Under the pieces are notes generated by a model. That model worked only from the letters and a program-made list of their open reading frames with translations, had not been told where the DNA came from and did no database searches. This document shows, piece after piece, positions 19,615 through 30,161 of a stretch of 64,000 nucleotides of DNA; within the stretch, counting starts at the first letter, position 1; the number at the start of each line of letters is the position of its first letter. Source of the stretch: Mycoplasma_H phocimorsus (GTDB lineage Bacteria; Bacillota_I; Bacilli_A; Mycoplasmatales; Metamycoplasmataceae). The position numbers were made by a program, and so were the translations under genes. The DNA lies in assembly GCF_030077865.1 (NCBI RefSeq), contig NZ_JASDDP010000024.1; one strand, given 5' to 3'.

Positions 19615-22266
19615 ATGAAAAATTCACAACTTATTAAATATATAGAAAGATTTAAAGAATGACAAAACAATAATGATGAGTTTCTAGAATCAAGCAAATT
19701 ACATAAATATTATGCAATTTATACTGAAAAGGCATTATTTGGACCTGAAGAAAAAATAAAAATAACAAATTTAAATGATATTGAAAAAATTATAGAATCA
19801 TCATCAAATGGTGAAAGAATATTTTTCCTTTATGCTGATAAAAAGCTTAAAAATTCTGCTAAAAACTCTAAAGCAATTTTAGCAAGACTTTTAAGTGTTA
19901 ATAATGTTAAAACTGATTCACTTGAAATTACTTATGAAGCTCTTTCAATAGCTAGAATTACTTCCGTAACTTTCAATGAAGAAAATAACGAAATTCAAGC
20001 TATAAGAGGTAGAGTAATTATGCCAGATGAAATTCTTGAAGATGACAAGGATGATGAATTATATGATGATAAATTTCGTGAATTTATTGCTAAAGTAAAG
20101 GATATTTCTAAAAGAGCTGCCGATCTTTCTGCAAAAGGTTATATAGAAGCTAGCGATGTAATGACTTTAACAACTTTTATAATGTTAATAATGTCAGAAG
20201 TAGATAATGATCATAATATTATTATTAATAATTATATTCTATTTACATTTATAAGTTGATTAACTAGATTTGCTTATAAAAAAGACGTTACAAGTGCTTC
20301 ATATATCGAATATTTAAAAACAGAGTTAAAGAAACTTATTTTTGAGGAAAAATGAAGTTTTATGGTGTTTTTCTACTATCTTTCAAATTCTTTTGATTTA
20401 TTAAATTCTTATTTTAGAGAATTTGAAGATCAAAATAAAAAAGATAAAGAATTAGGTAGTGATTCTAATGCTATTATGAAAGATATTGATCGTAAAATTG
20501 ATGCCAAACTAAAGAGCGATTTAGATAAACAACAAACAGATTTCATTTTAAGAGAAAAAATTAGAGTAATTAAATCACTTCTTAATGACAATAGTCAAAA
20601 AAAAGAAGAAGACGAAATTAAAGAAAAAGCAAAATTTCCTAAAAAAGTACTTGAAATAATTCAAGAACAAAAACAAAAATTAGAAGAAATGATGCCTTCT
20701 TCACCTAATGCAGATATTACAAAAACCTATATTGAAATTTTAACTAATTTACCTTGAAAAAAAGTTTCAACTTTTAATACTTCAATTGAAAAAGCAAAAG
20801 AAGTTTTAGAATCAAATCACTATGGTTTAGAAGAAGTTAAAAAAAGAATTATTGAATATATTGCTATTGAAATTAGAAAAAACAAAGTAAGAAATAGTAA
20901 AGATAATATTAAGTTAAATAATGAAGAAGAAATTAATTCACATTTATTTGAAGATAAAATTCAAAAGAAAGTGTTATCTTCTCCAATCTTAACTTTAGTT
21001 GGGCCGCCAGGAACTGGTAAAACTTCTTTAGCAAAATCAATAGCTGATGCATTAGGAAGAAAAATGGTTAAAATTTCTCTTGGCGGCGTTCATGATGAAG
21101 CAGAAATTCGTGGTCATAGAAGAACTTACGTTGGAGCAATGCCAGGAAAAATCATTAATGCTATTAAAAAATCAGGCGTTTCTAATCCTCTTATTTTATT
21201 AGATGAAATTGATAAAATGTCATCAGATCGTCGCGGTGATCCTACAAGTGCAATGCTAGAAGTGTTGGATCCTGAACAAAATGCAAAATTTCAAGATAAT
21301 TACGTAGAAATTGAATATGATCTTTCTGATGTAATGTTTGTTGCTACCGCTAATTATTTTGAAAATATTCCACCTGCTCTTATTGATCGTGTTGAAATGA
21401 TTGAACTTCATACATACACTGTTGAAGAAAAAATCAAAATAGCGCGTCAATATTTAATTTCAAGAGTACTTGAGCAAAACTTTGTTTCAAAAAATATTGT
21501 AGAAATTTCTGATGAAATGCTTAAATATATTATTAAACATTATACTATGGAAGCTGGTGTTAGATCGCTTTATAGGCAACTTGATAAAATTGTAAGAAAA
21601 ATTTGTGTTGAAGAAATGGAAAATGATTTTGAAGATAAAATTTTTCTTAATGAAGAGTTGATTACTAAGTATTTAGGTGTAAAAAAAATAGATGAAGATG
21701 AACTTGAAGAAGAGCTTCATGTAGGAACTGTAAATGGCTTAGCATTTACTTCATATGGAGGAAGTACTCTTCAAATTGAAGTTACTTCTTATCCAGGTAA
21801 GGGTGAGCTTAAACTTACAGGTCAATTAAAAGAAGTTATGCAAGAATCTGCACAAATTGCTTTTACTTATGTAAAAGCAAATGCACAAAAATTTAATATT
21901 AATTTTGACTTTGATAATAATAATATTCATATTCATGTGCCTGAAGGGGCTACCCCTAAAGACGGGCCTAGCGCCGGCGTTACATTTACAAGCGCGATTA
22001 TATCTTGTTTACTTGATAAGGCATTACCTTCTAATGTTGGTATGACAGGAGAAATTACTCTTACTGGAAAAGTATTAGCTATTGGTGGTCTTAAAGAAAA
22101 ATCACTGGCTGCATATCATAAGGGAATTTCTCAAGTATTTATTCCTTTTTCAAATAAAAAAGATTTAATTGATATTCCACAAGAAGTAAAAGAAAAAATT
22201 ACTTACATTCCTGTAAAAGATTATCAAGAAATATTTGAACATTTGTTTGTAAAAAAATCTAATTAA
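19615..22266 (+). CDS. lon: ATP-dependent protease Lon
   Basis: 883 aa; degrades misfolded and regulatory proteins in the cytosol. Start ATG 19615 with AAGGAG 8 bases before. The N-terminal substrate domain is divergent, followed by a coiled region (DLDKQQTDFILREKIRVIK). AAA+ Walker A is GPPGTGKTS (near 21001), Walker B LILLDEIDK, and the protease domain has the catalytic Ser in PKDGPSAGV (Ser codon 21970-21972) with Lys in GLKEKSLAA. UGA codons occur only in the first half. Stands alone after leuS. Confidence 0.96.
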
Positions 22267-22313
22267 TCCATATAATATATAAATATAATAAATTATATAT
22301 TTAAGGAAATATA

Positions 22314-22562
22314 ATGCAACAAAATATACAACTAATCCCCTTGACTATTGGTATAATATTTGCACTTTTTATTTGAATATCATTTTTGTTTGGATCATTT
22401 AAATTAAAAAAAGTTTTATTTAATCATTTACCAAAATTAAAATTACTTAGAATTGATTTCTTTATTAATTTATTAATAATTTTCTTTTCTATTATAATAT
22501 TTATTATATTCTTTATTTTAGTTATATTATATGAATTAAAAATGAAACAAAAAGAAGTATAA
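22314..22562 (+). CDS. Small two-helix membrane protein
   Basis: 82 aa, function unknown. ATG 22314 after AAGGAAAT. Two hydrophobic segments (about 7-27 and 48-72: LIPLTIGIIFALFIWISFL and FFINLLIIFFSIIIFIIFF) flank a basic loop KLKKVLFNHLPKLKLLR. One UGA codes Trp. Placed between lon and a tRNA-Leu pair with only 15 bases to the first tRNA. Confidence 0.6.
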
Positions 22563-22576
22563 TACTTCTTTCTAAT

Positions 22577-22660
22577 GCCCGAATGGTGAAATGGCAGACA
22601 CGGTTGACTCAAAATCAACTGCCGCAAGGCTTGCAGGTTCAAGTCCTGTTTCGGGCACCA
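22577..22660 (+). tRNA. tRNA-Leu (CAA)
   Basis: Class II tRNA with long variable arm. Acceptor GCCCGAA/TTCGGGC with encoded ACCA end; anticodon stem GTTGA/TCAAC and loop CTCAAAA, anticodon CAA, reading UUG. Confidence 0.93.
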
Positions 22661-22663
22661 TAT

Positions 22664-22748
22664 GCCCAGATGGTGGAAATGGCAGACACGCTAGATTAAG
22701 GCTCTAGTGAGGAGACTCATGCAGGTTCAAGTCCTGTTCTGGGCACCA
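22664..22748 (+). tRNA. tRNA-Leu with AAG anticodon
   Basis: Acceptor GCCCAGA/TCTGGGC plus ACCA; D-arm as in the tRNA-Leu at 31706. Anticodon stem CTAGA/TCTAG pairs perfectly around loop TTAAGGC, putting AAG at 22698-22700. Shifting one base to read UAA loses three stem pairs, so AAG fits best. A34 is unusual for a bacterial Leu tRNA. Confidence 0.8.
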
Positions 22749-22802
22749 TATCATAATTTTTGACCAGGAACCTAAATAAGGTTCTTTTTTACTAGGAGAA
22801 AA

Positions 22803-23483
22803 ATGTTAAGATTTTTAGTTTCACAAAAAGAAGGAAATGCTTTTATTTTTGATAAAAATAATCAAGAAAGAATAAAAGCGAATAGATTAAGAGAAAATGA
22901 ACATATTTTATGCTTATATGAAAATGAATATTATGAAGCTAGTATTTCAAAAAATAAGGCTAATATTATTAAAAAACTCGATATTAATAACGAATTTAAG
23001 CATGATATTGTTTACGCTTTACCTTTAATTAAGTATAAAAAAATTGATTTATTAGTGCAAAAGCTGACCGAACTTGGCGTTAAAAAATTACAGTTACTTT
23101 TAACTGAAAATATATCTGTTAAATATACAATTGATGATTTAAAAAAGAAAATAGAACGTTGAGAAGCAATTTCTAAAGCAGCATGTGAACAAAGTTTTAG
23201 AAATAATTACCTTAAAATTTTAATGCCAATTAAATTCGATGATTTTTTAAAACAATATTTAAACTACAATAAATTTATAGCTCATGAAAAACAAGAAGTT
23301 GAAGAAAGTTTCTTTTTAGAAGGCGATTTAGTGCTTGTTTCAGGTCCTGAAGGTGGATTAACTCAAGATGAAGTAGAAAAAGCACTTAAAAATAATTTTA
23401 AAGTAATTAGTCTTGGTAAAACTATTTTAAGAGCTGAAAGCGCTGCTATTAAATTAGCATCACTAATCAAAACTAATAATTAA
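22803..23483 (+). CDS. rsmE: 16S rRNA m3U1498 methyltransferase
   Basis: 226 aa; methylates U1498 in the 30S decoding region. SPOUT (trefoil-knot) fold with LVSGPEGGLTQDEV and SLGKTILRAESAAIKLA forming the knot and SAM site; N-terminal PUA-like half MLRFLVSQKEG. One UGA (RW, 23160) is Trp. ATG 22803 after TAGGAG. Confidence 0.93.
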
Positions 23484-23516
23484 ATTAAACTTTACAAATT
23501 GAATAAAAAAGATGAC

Positions 23517-23552
23517 ATTTAAGCAATTTAAAAAACGCTTAAATAATTTTTT
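23517..23552 (+). terminator. Terminator after rsmE
   Basis: ATTTAAGC / GCTTAAAT hairpin followed by AATTTTTTA. Confidence 0.6.
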
Positions 23553-23627
23553 ATATTGTTTCCCAGAATATTCCCATAGCTAATTTATGTTATATAATTT
23601 TATAAATTAATATAGCATAATATTAAT

Positions 23628-25526
23628 ATGAAGAATAAATATAAATTATGAATTTCAGCTGCTGGAATTACTCCAATTACCTTTGCGGCAATATCTTGTA
23701 GTAATACAAGTAATGAAACAGTTTCAAATGAACAAATTATTGAAAAAACATTAAGCAGATTAAATATTGCTGATCTCCAATTTCATAATAATGTATCAGA
23801 TAATATTGAATTTGAAAATGGAAAAAAAGAAATAGAAATTAATGGTGCTCAAGTTAAAATTTCAAACATATTAAAGGAAAAAAATAGTGTTTTTGTAGTT
23901 TTTGAAATTAAAACTAAAGAAAGTACTAGAAAAATAGGACATCGCTTTACACAAGAAGATTTTTTAAATTCTAAAGTTAAAGAACAAGAACAGCAAAATA
24001 TTAGTGAATATGAAGCACATATAATTGCTAAAAGGTTAGAAATGCCTAATTTTAGTAATTTGACAAAAGAAGAAGTAATTGATAATTTTTCTAATATTGA
24101 ATTTACAATCAATTCACTTGATTTGATTAAATATCCTGATCTTAGCGTTAAATTAGTAGAAGTCAAAAATTCTATTAATGGATTAGCTTTTATATTCATG
24201 CTTACAGTTGATAAACAAAAAACTCCTATTAAAGCTGGTGTTTTTATGCCTGATAATTTATTTAAAATAACTGAAGAAGCTAATGAGAACTTTGAAGATT
24301 CACAAGAAGAAAGAGATAAAGAAGAAGATATACTTTTATCTAAAGAAGAACTTGATGCAGAAGAAAGTTTTCCACCTTTAGATTATGAAGGTGAAGCACC
24401 TTTATTTAAAGGAGAAGTAGAGCCTAAATATAAAAAACTTGATAATCAAAGAAGAATTGGTCACTGAAATATTCTTAATTACCCAGGTTCATATAAAAAG
24501 CCTAAAAACCACGCCTTTAAAGTCGATGCTATTGCAACAACAATTTATAAAACAAGACAAGATATTGTAGGTTTAACAGAAATTAATTTTGGATATGGAA
24601 ATAAAGTTAAAGAAATTCAAAATAAATTAAATGAAAAATGAGGCCAAAATACCTATTCATTATTACTACAACCTACTTCAGATAAAAATCCTGATGCAAA
24701 CAATGCAACTGCTGAACAAATTGCTGTTTTATATAATCATTTTTATTACAAGCCATTAGAAACAATGTCATTTGGCAAGGAAGATAAATCTTATAAAAGA
24801 CCATTATTTGGAGTATTATTTAAAGACAAAACTACCGAAAAAACAATTATAACAATTTTTGGTCATTTAGATTCTCCTGGTCCTAAAAAAAGTGCAGGAG
24901 AATCAAGCGCTGGTAAAGAATGGCCTGAACAAGGAGCTTGAGAAGTACAAGAAGTTCTTAATATTCCTAAAGCATTTGAAGCATTTCAAAAATTAGATCC
25001 ATCGGCGTCAATTATTTTTGAAGGTGATACAAATATTAAAACACGAAATAATAATTTATTCTTAACAAATGATTTTAAAAATGCTAATATAGAAAATTAT
25101 TATGGTGATATGAGTATTCATTCAAAATCAAATGAAAAAGAAAAAGTGCTCATAAAAGATATACCTTGAGTATATGAATATTATGATACTTCAGCTGGTA
25201 AAGAACATAAATCAAATTCAAAAAAACATTCAGATGATCTTTATGCTAATGCTTATGATAAAATTTTATTTAGAGAAAATTCAGGTTTAAATATTATTTC
25301 TGAAAAAGAAAAAATTGATATAAAAACTGAAGAATATAACAATGTGTGATTTAAATTCGACCTCATTAATTCATACGAATCTAAATTTTTCCCTGAAACT
25401 TTATTAGAATCTTGAAAACAAACTGAAAAATATAAAGAATCAAAAACTCAAGCATTAAATTTCAGATTTTCAGAATCAATTTCCGATCATACTTTAGTTT
25501 GAGTAGATTATGAAGTAAAAAAATAA
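23628..25526 (+). CDS. MnuA-type membrane nuclease lipoprotein
   Basis: 632 aa. Lipobox FAAISC with Cys 24 anchors it to the outer leaflet. About residues 25-260 form a variable acidic N-terminal region; the rest is an endonuclease/exonuclease/phosphatase domain: GHWNILNYPG, DIVGLTEINFG (metal Glu), IFGHLDSPG, IFEGDTNIK and the C-terminal SDHTLVW (catalytic Asp-His). This is the MnuA-type ecto-nuclease used by mycoplasmas to obtain nucleotides, which fits the salvage genes deoC and upp. ATG 23628 has no strong ribosome site. Six or more UGA codons encode Trp. Not mnuA of any specific species by sequence alone. Confidence 0.85.
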
Positions 25527-25584
25527 TTATACAAATTTAACAAAAATAAATTAATTAAAATTATCAAAAAATGATAAAATATAA

Positions 25585-25740
25585 ATGCAATAAATTAATT
25601 GCAGAAAGTAGAATCACTTCTCACCTGATGATTCATTCATGGGTTTTGCTACAATTAAGTTATTAATTTGATAAATTTATCATTTGTCTTTTGATAATCT
25701 TATGTCGCAAATAAGTGGTTTAAAACCACTTTTTTATATA
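25585..25740 (+). promoter_or_regulatory. Structured leader of infC-rpmI-rplT with attenuator
   Basis: About 150 bases precede infC. Position and gene order match the L20-autoregulated leaders of Firmicutes. It ends in a terminator-like hairpin AAGTGGTT/AACCACTT (25713-25731) with TTTTTT, 18 bases before the infC ribosome site AAGGAGAT. The candidate protein-binding part is 25600-25650. No T-box sequence is seen. The L20 assignment is inference from context. Confidence 0.6.
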
Positions 25741-25760
25741 TTTTTATTAAGGAGATATTT

Positions 25761-26378
25761 ATTCACGTAAATAATAGAAATTCAAAAGGTCCTAAATCAG
25801 AACACATTTTAAATGATGATATTCCATTTAAAAAAGTGTTTTTAGTAGGTTCTGAAAATGAAAAAATTGGTGTTATGGAAACATCAAGAGCAATAGAAAT
25901 GGCAAAAGAATCTAAAATGGATTTAGTTTTAATTAGTTCAACACCTAAACCAATTGCTAAAATATTAGACTATGGTAAATTTAAATACGATAGAAAGAAA
26001 AAAGCTAAACAAGCTAAAGAAAAACAGACAACTATTCAAAATAGACAAGTTAGATTAACTCCATTAATTGGTCAACATGATATGGAAACAAAAGCTAGAA
26101 AAGTGAGAGAATTTTTACTTGAAGGCGATCGTATCAAAATAAGTTTAAAATTTAGAGGAAGAGAAATGGCTAGACAAGATTTAGGACATGATACTCTAAG
26201 TCGTTTTTATAAACTTGTTGAAGATTTATCAGAAATTTCAAAAGAACCAACATTAACAGACCGTTTTTTAGATATGCATATTCAACCATCTAAGCTGAAA
26301 ATAGCAAAATGAAAAAAAATGCAGAATGAAGAAAATAATATTGACCAAAATAAAGAATCAGAACAAGAAGATATTTAA
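25761..26378 (+). CDS. infC: Translation initiation factor IF-3
   Basis: 205 aa. Starts at ATT 25761, six bases after AAGGAG, with no ATG/GTG/TTG in frame nearby upstream. ATT or other rare starts are a known trait of infC, giving IF-3 feedback on its own translation. IF-3 N-domain (VNNRNSKGPKSEHILNDDIP), linker rich in Lys (YDRKKKAKQAKEKQ) and C-domain (EFLLEGDRIKISLKFRGREM) are all present. One UGA near the end is Trp. The C-terminal 25 residues are an acidic tail beyond the usual length. Confidence 0.92.
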
Positions 26379-26387
26379 GGAGATAGT

Positions 26388-26576
26388 ATGCCAAAAATGA
26401 AAACTAAATCAGCACTTAAAAAACGTATTAAAATTACTGGCACAGGTAAAATTATGCGTGAACAAGCGTTTCGTTCACATTTAGCACAAAATAAAACAAC
26501 AAAACAAAAACGTCAAAGCCGTAAAAGTACACAAATGCATGCAAGTGATCTAAAAAGATTTAAAGGATTAATTTAA
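26388..26576 (+). CDS. rpmI: Ribosomal protein bL35
   Basis: 62 aa, very basic: MPKMKTKSALKKRIKITGTG is the family start. Nine bases after infC, with GGAG in the gap. Confidence 0.96.
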   Translation: MPKMKTKSALKKRIKITGTGKIMREQAFRSHLAQNKTTKQKRQSRKSTQMHASDLKRFKGLI

Positions 26577-26591
26577 TATAAGGAGTAATAC

Positions 26592-26942
26592 ATGAGAGTA
26601 AAAGGCGGAACAGTTACACGCGCAAGACGTAAAAAATGATTAAAACTTGCTAAAGGATACTTTGGACATAAATCAATTGGATATAAAGTTGCTAAACAAG
26701 CAGTTATAAAATCTTGAACATATGCATTCAGAGACCGTAAACAAGTAAAAAGAGATTACAGAAAATTATGAATCTCAAGAATTAATGCAGCAGTTAGAGA
26801 AGAAGGAATGACATATTCACAATTTATTAACGGGCTTAAAAAAGCTAATGTATTAATTAATCGTAAAATGTTATCAGAATTAGCAATTCACGAACCACAA
26901 ACATTTAAAAATATAATAGAAACAGCAAGATCTGCGAGATAA
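26592..26942 (+). CDS. rplT: Ribosomal protein bL20
   Basis: 116 aa; early assembly protein of the 50S subunit and translational repressor of this operon in other bacteria. MRVKGGTVTRARRKK start, then KLAKGYFGHKSIGYKVAKQA, and LSELAIHEPQTF near the end. UGA codons encode the conserved Trp residues, hiding the gene under the standard code. 15 bases after rpmI with AAGGAG. Confidence 0.96.
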
Positions 26943-26944
26943 TT

Positions 26945-27037
26945 ATGCGTAAAATAGTTAGAAAAAGAAATAAAATCCGTAATGAAAAAAGAGTTCAAAG
27001 AATTGCTAAGGAACAAAGAAAAGCAAATAGTAAATAA
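26945..27037 (+). CDS. 30-residue basic ORF behind rplT
   Basis: MRKIVRKRNKIRNEKRVQRI..., with 13 Lys/Arg of 30 residues. ATG 26945 two bases after the rplT stop, so reinitiation by ribosomes leaving rplT is likely; no Shine-Dalgarno of its own. Stop followed at once by the operon terminator. I do not recognise a family. Either a small ribosome-associated protein or a chance frame; conservation would decide. Confidence 0.45.
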   Translation: MRKIVRKRNKIRNEKRVQRIAKEQRKANSK

Positions 27038-27060
27038 GTAAGATTATTTCTTACTTTTTT
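27036..27060 (+). terminator. Terminator of infC-rpmI-rplT
   Basis: AAGTAAGA / TCTTACTT hairpin and T7 tail, overlapping the stop of the 30-residue ORF. Confidence 0.75.
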
Positions 27061-27085
27061 TATGATTTAATCGAAGAAGGTAAAT

Positions 27086-28459
27086 ATGACCATATACATC
27101 AAAAGTAATAAAGAAGGATTTAAATATTTAAGTGAAAGATATATTGGAAGTAATTGTCTTTTTGGAACTATTAATAATCAAGAATTTACCAAATTTGATC
27201 TCGAATTATATCAATCAAAAATTTTAGAAAATGATTTAATTTTAAACAATATTTCAAATTTAATATTAACTAATAATCAAATAATAGAGGAATTTTTTAA
27301 TAATGATAAACTTACAATTCAAATAACAAATAAAATTGATTTTATTATTAAAAACAGTAATTTTCCTATAAAAAAGAAAGTGGTAGTAATAGGCATTTCG
27401 GGAGGAGTGGATTCTTCCGTTGCTGCTTATCTTTTAAAAGAACAAGGATATAATGTTGTTGGTTTGTTTATGAGAAATTGAGATTCATTAGCTAATAATG
27501 ATATATTGGGAAATAATGATTTAGGAAACATATGTCCTCAAGAACAAGATTTTCTTGATGCTGTTAGTGTTTGTGAAACATTAAATATTCCTATTTATCG
27601 TGTTGATTTTATTAAAGAATATTGAGATAATGTTTTTACAGATTTAATCGAGCAATATAAAAAAGGAAGAACGCCAAATCCAGATATTCTTTGTAATAAA
27701 TATATTAAGTTTGATCATTTTGCTAAATATGCTTTTGATGTACTTAAAGCCGATTATTTGGCAATGGGGCATTATGCTAAAGTTGAAAATTCTCAATTAT
27801 TTAGAGCGAGCGATAAAAATAAAGATCAATCATATTTTCTTTCTCAACTTAGTAATCAACAACTTGCTAAAGTTATTATGCCTTTAGCAAATATAGAAAA
27901 ACCTCAAATTAGAGAAATTGCTCTTAAATTAAATCTTATTACAGCGCAAAAGAAAGATAGCACAGGAATATGTTTTGTAGGAGAAAGAAACTTTACTCAA
28001 TTTCTCCAAAATTATATTCCATCTCAACCAGGAAATATTATTTCTGTTGTAACAAATGAGGTAGTAGGACAACATGTTGGGGCAATGTATTATACATTAG
28101 GGCAAAGAAAAGGATTAAATCTTGGTGGTCAAAAAGAAAAACATTATGTTTGTGGACATGATATTCAAAACAAAATTGTTTATGTTGCTCCAATTAGCAG
28201 AATGGAATTTTTAATGAGCAGTTCATTAGAAGCTATTGAGTTTAATCAAATTGCAAAAGAATTTAATTATAATAATTTAACTGCTAAATTTAGATATAGA
28301 CAAAAAGATATTCCTATTACATTGAAAATACTACAAGAAGGCAAAATTAAAGTATATTACCCACAAGAAGTAGCGGCAGTTACACCGGGTCAACAAATTG
28401 TTATTTATGATAATGATAAAGTTGTTGGCGGCGCAATTATTGATAAAGTTTTTAAATAA
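27086..28459 (+). CDS. mnmA: tRNA 2-thiouridylase MnmA with N-terminal extension
   Basis: 457 aa against about 370 usual. It makes the s2U34 modification in Lys, Glu and Gln tRNAs. The MnmA part begins near residue 98: VVVIGISGGVDSSVAAYLL (PP-loop), catalytic Cys in NPDILCNKYIKF and resolving Cys in STGICFVGERNF, with TLGQRKGLNLGG and the C-terminal beta-barrel. The first about 97 residues (MTIYIKSNKEGFKY...) are in frame, without a start codon at the junction; they resemble no part of MnmA and may be a fused small protein. ATG 27086 after GAAGAAGGT. UGA codons near 27481 and 27623 are Trp. Confidence 0.9.
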
Positions 28460-28942
28460 TTATTTATCAATTTTTGATAAAAAATCAAGATAGCCGGGAA
28501 GAACAAGAGAAATTGTTTTTCCTATTTTTTTTATTTCTTCAATAGAATATTTACTTTTTGAAAGAGAAATATTTTTAACATTAACTATAAAAAATTTTTG
28601 TTGATTAAGAAAAGCAATTATATAAAAGCATATTCCTTTTAATGCATTAGCTCTTAATAAGTATTCATGTTGGTGTTTTTTAATATTTTTAGTATAAAAT
28701 TCATTTAAAACAGTAGACTTAGCATCAAAAGCAATAAATTTACCATTATAAATACCGCTATAATCTACAATTGCTTTTGAAATAATTTGCCCTTGATATA
28801 AATTTTTTTGTTGTGAATGTTTAAATTTTATAGGAACATAATTTTTTGATATTAAAGCTAAGTCGAATTGAGCATATTTTTCAATACTTAAATCAATTAA
28901 TGATTCAAGTAACATTCCATTATTTTTATTATTTATATTCAT
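28460..28942 (-). CDS. recU: Holliday junction resolvase RecU
   Basis: 160 aa. NNGMLLESLIDLS, then IVDYSGIYNGKFIAFDAKST with the D-E/x-K type nuclease core, and IKKHQHEYL contributing conserved His/Gln. RecU cuts four-way junctions in recombination repair. The stop abuts the mnmA stop on the other strand with no spacer; a TTATCAATTTTTGATAA hairpin inside the last codons may end both transcripts. Confidence 0.9.
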   Translation of the reverse strand: MNINNKNNGMLLESLIDLSIEKYAQFDLALISKNYVPIKFKHSQQKNLYQGQIISKAIVDYSGIYNGKFIAFDAKSTVLNEFYTKNIKKHQHEYLLRANALKGICFYIIAFLNQQKFFIVNVKNISLSKSKYSIEEIKKIGKTISLVLPGYLDFLSKIDK

Positions 28943-29101
28943 AATAAGTAATATATTTTAAATATCATAAAAATATAATAATGAAAAAAAATAGGAATTT
29001 TATACTATAAATTCCTACATTTAATTGCGAAATATTAATTTATGCATTATTTAACTTTTATTTTTATATTTATATTTTAATAAATAAAATATAATAAAAA
29101 A

Positions 29102-29422
29102 ATGATCGGTGTAGATATAACTAAAATATCAAGATTTAATAATGTTACTAAAGCTTTTATTAAACGATTTCTTTCAAAAGAAGAATTTGAAAGTTATAAT
29201 AAACTTGAAAAAAATTTAAAACCAGGTTTTTTAGCAGCTAGGTGAGCTATTAAGGAAGCAATATTTAAGGCAGATAATTCTTACTTTTCTTTTAATAAAA
29301 TTAATTTATTTAAAGAAAATGGCAGATATGTTACAAATGATAACAATTTTTATATATCAACATCAACTGAAGATGACATATTAATTGCATATGTATTAAG
29401 AAAGGAAAAACATGACAGTTAG
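29102..29422 (+). CDS. acpS: Holo-ACP synthase
   Basis: 106 aa; transfers 4'-phosphopantetheine to acyl carrier protein. MIGVDITKISRF gives the metal-binding Asp and FLAARWAIKEAIFKA the Glu of the second motif (UGA = Trp). It overlaps plsC by 11 bases and heads the acpS-plsC-scpA-scpB operon. Confidence 0.92.
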
Positions 29423-30161
29423 AGCAAGATTATTTTGAAATGCACTTTGTTTATTCTTTATTTTTAAAAAAATAAATAAACTTGCTAAGAAAAAAAGAAA
29501 ATCAGAATTTGATTTTACATTGCAAAGTAGATATAATTCACTTTTAAAACATGTGGGCAAAATTCTAAAAATTTATAATATCAAAGTAGAAGTAAAAGGT
29601 TATGAAAATCTTCATAAAACTCCTGCCCTTTTAACTCCAAATCATACTTCTAATTTAGATGTGTTAGTATTGATGTATGCACTTAGAAAACGTAGTTTTG
29701 AACCTGGAGTTGAAAATAGCATATTAACTTTTATTGCTAAAATTGAATTAGTCAAAAAAAGAACAATTAGAAATGCCATGGAGTTAATTGACACTTTTTT
29801 AATTGATAGAAGTAAAAGAAGAGAAGCTCTTGAACAAGTTGATAAATTTGCTAATTATGTAAAAACTAATAAAACTTATGGTGTTATTTTTCCTGAAGGA
29901 ACAAGAACAAAAACTGGAGAAATGAATGAATTTAAGGGCGGAGCATTTAAAGCGGCCCAATCAGAATATCTTCCAATTATTCCCGTAAGTATTATTAATG
30001 GTTTTAAAGCTGATGATATTAATAGAAAACAAAAAAGAATAATTAAAGTTATTTTTCATCCTGCTATTAAACCGATTTCATTTATTTCTCAAGAACGTAG
30101 TGCTTTAGCAAAAAGAGTGCAGAATATTGTTGAACAAGGAATAAAAGAAAATGAAAAATAA
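29412..30161 (+). CDS. plsC: 1-acyl-glycerol-3-phosphate acyltransferase
   Basis: 249 aa; second acylation step in phosphatidic acid synthesis. NHTSNLD is the HX4D motif, FPEGTRTKTGE and PVSIINGF the following blocks. N-terminal hydrophobic segment (ALCLFFIF) could anchor it. ATG 29412 overlaps acpS; ends overlapping scpA by 11 bases. Confidence 0.93.

Noticed and set aside
22664..22748. Reading the second tRNA-Leu as UAA
   Set aside because: A one-base shift to UAA leaves three of five anticodon-stem pairs unpaired; AAG keeps all five.
25585..25740. T-box riboswitch before infC
   Set aside because: No AGGGTGGNACCGCG-type T-box sequence; gene context favours an L20-type leader.
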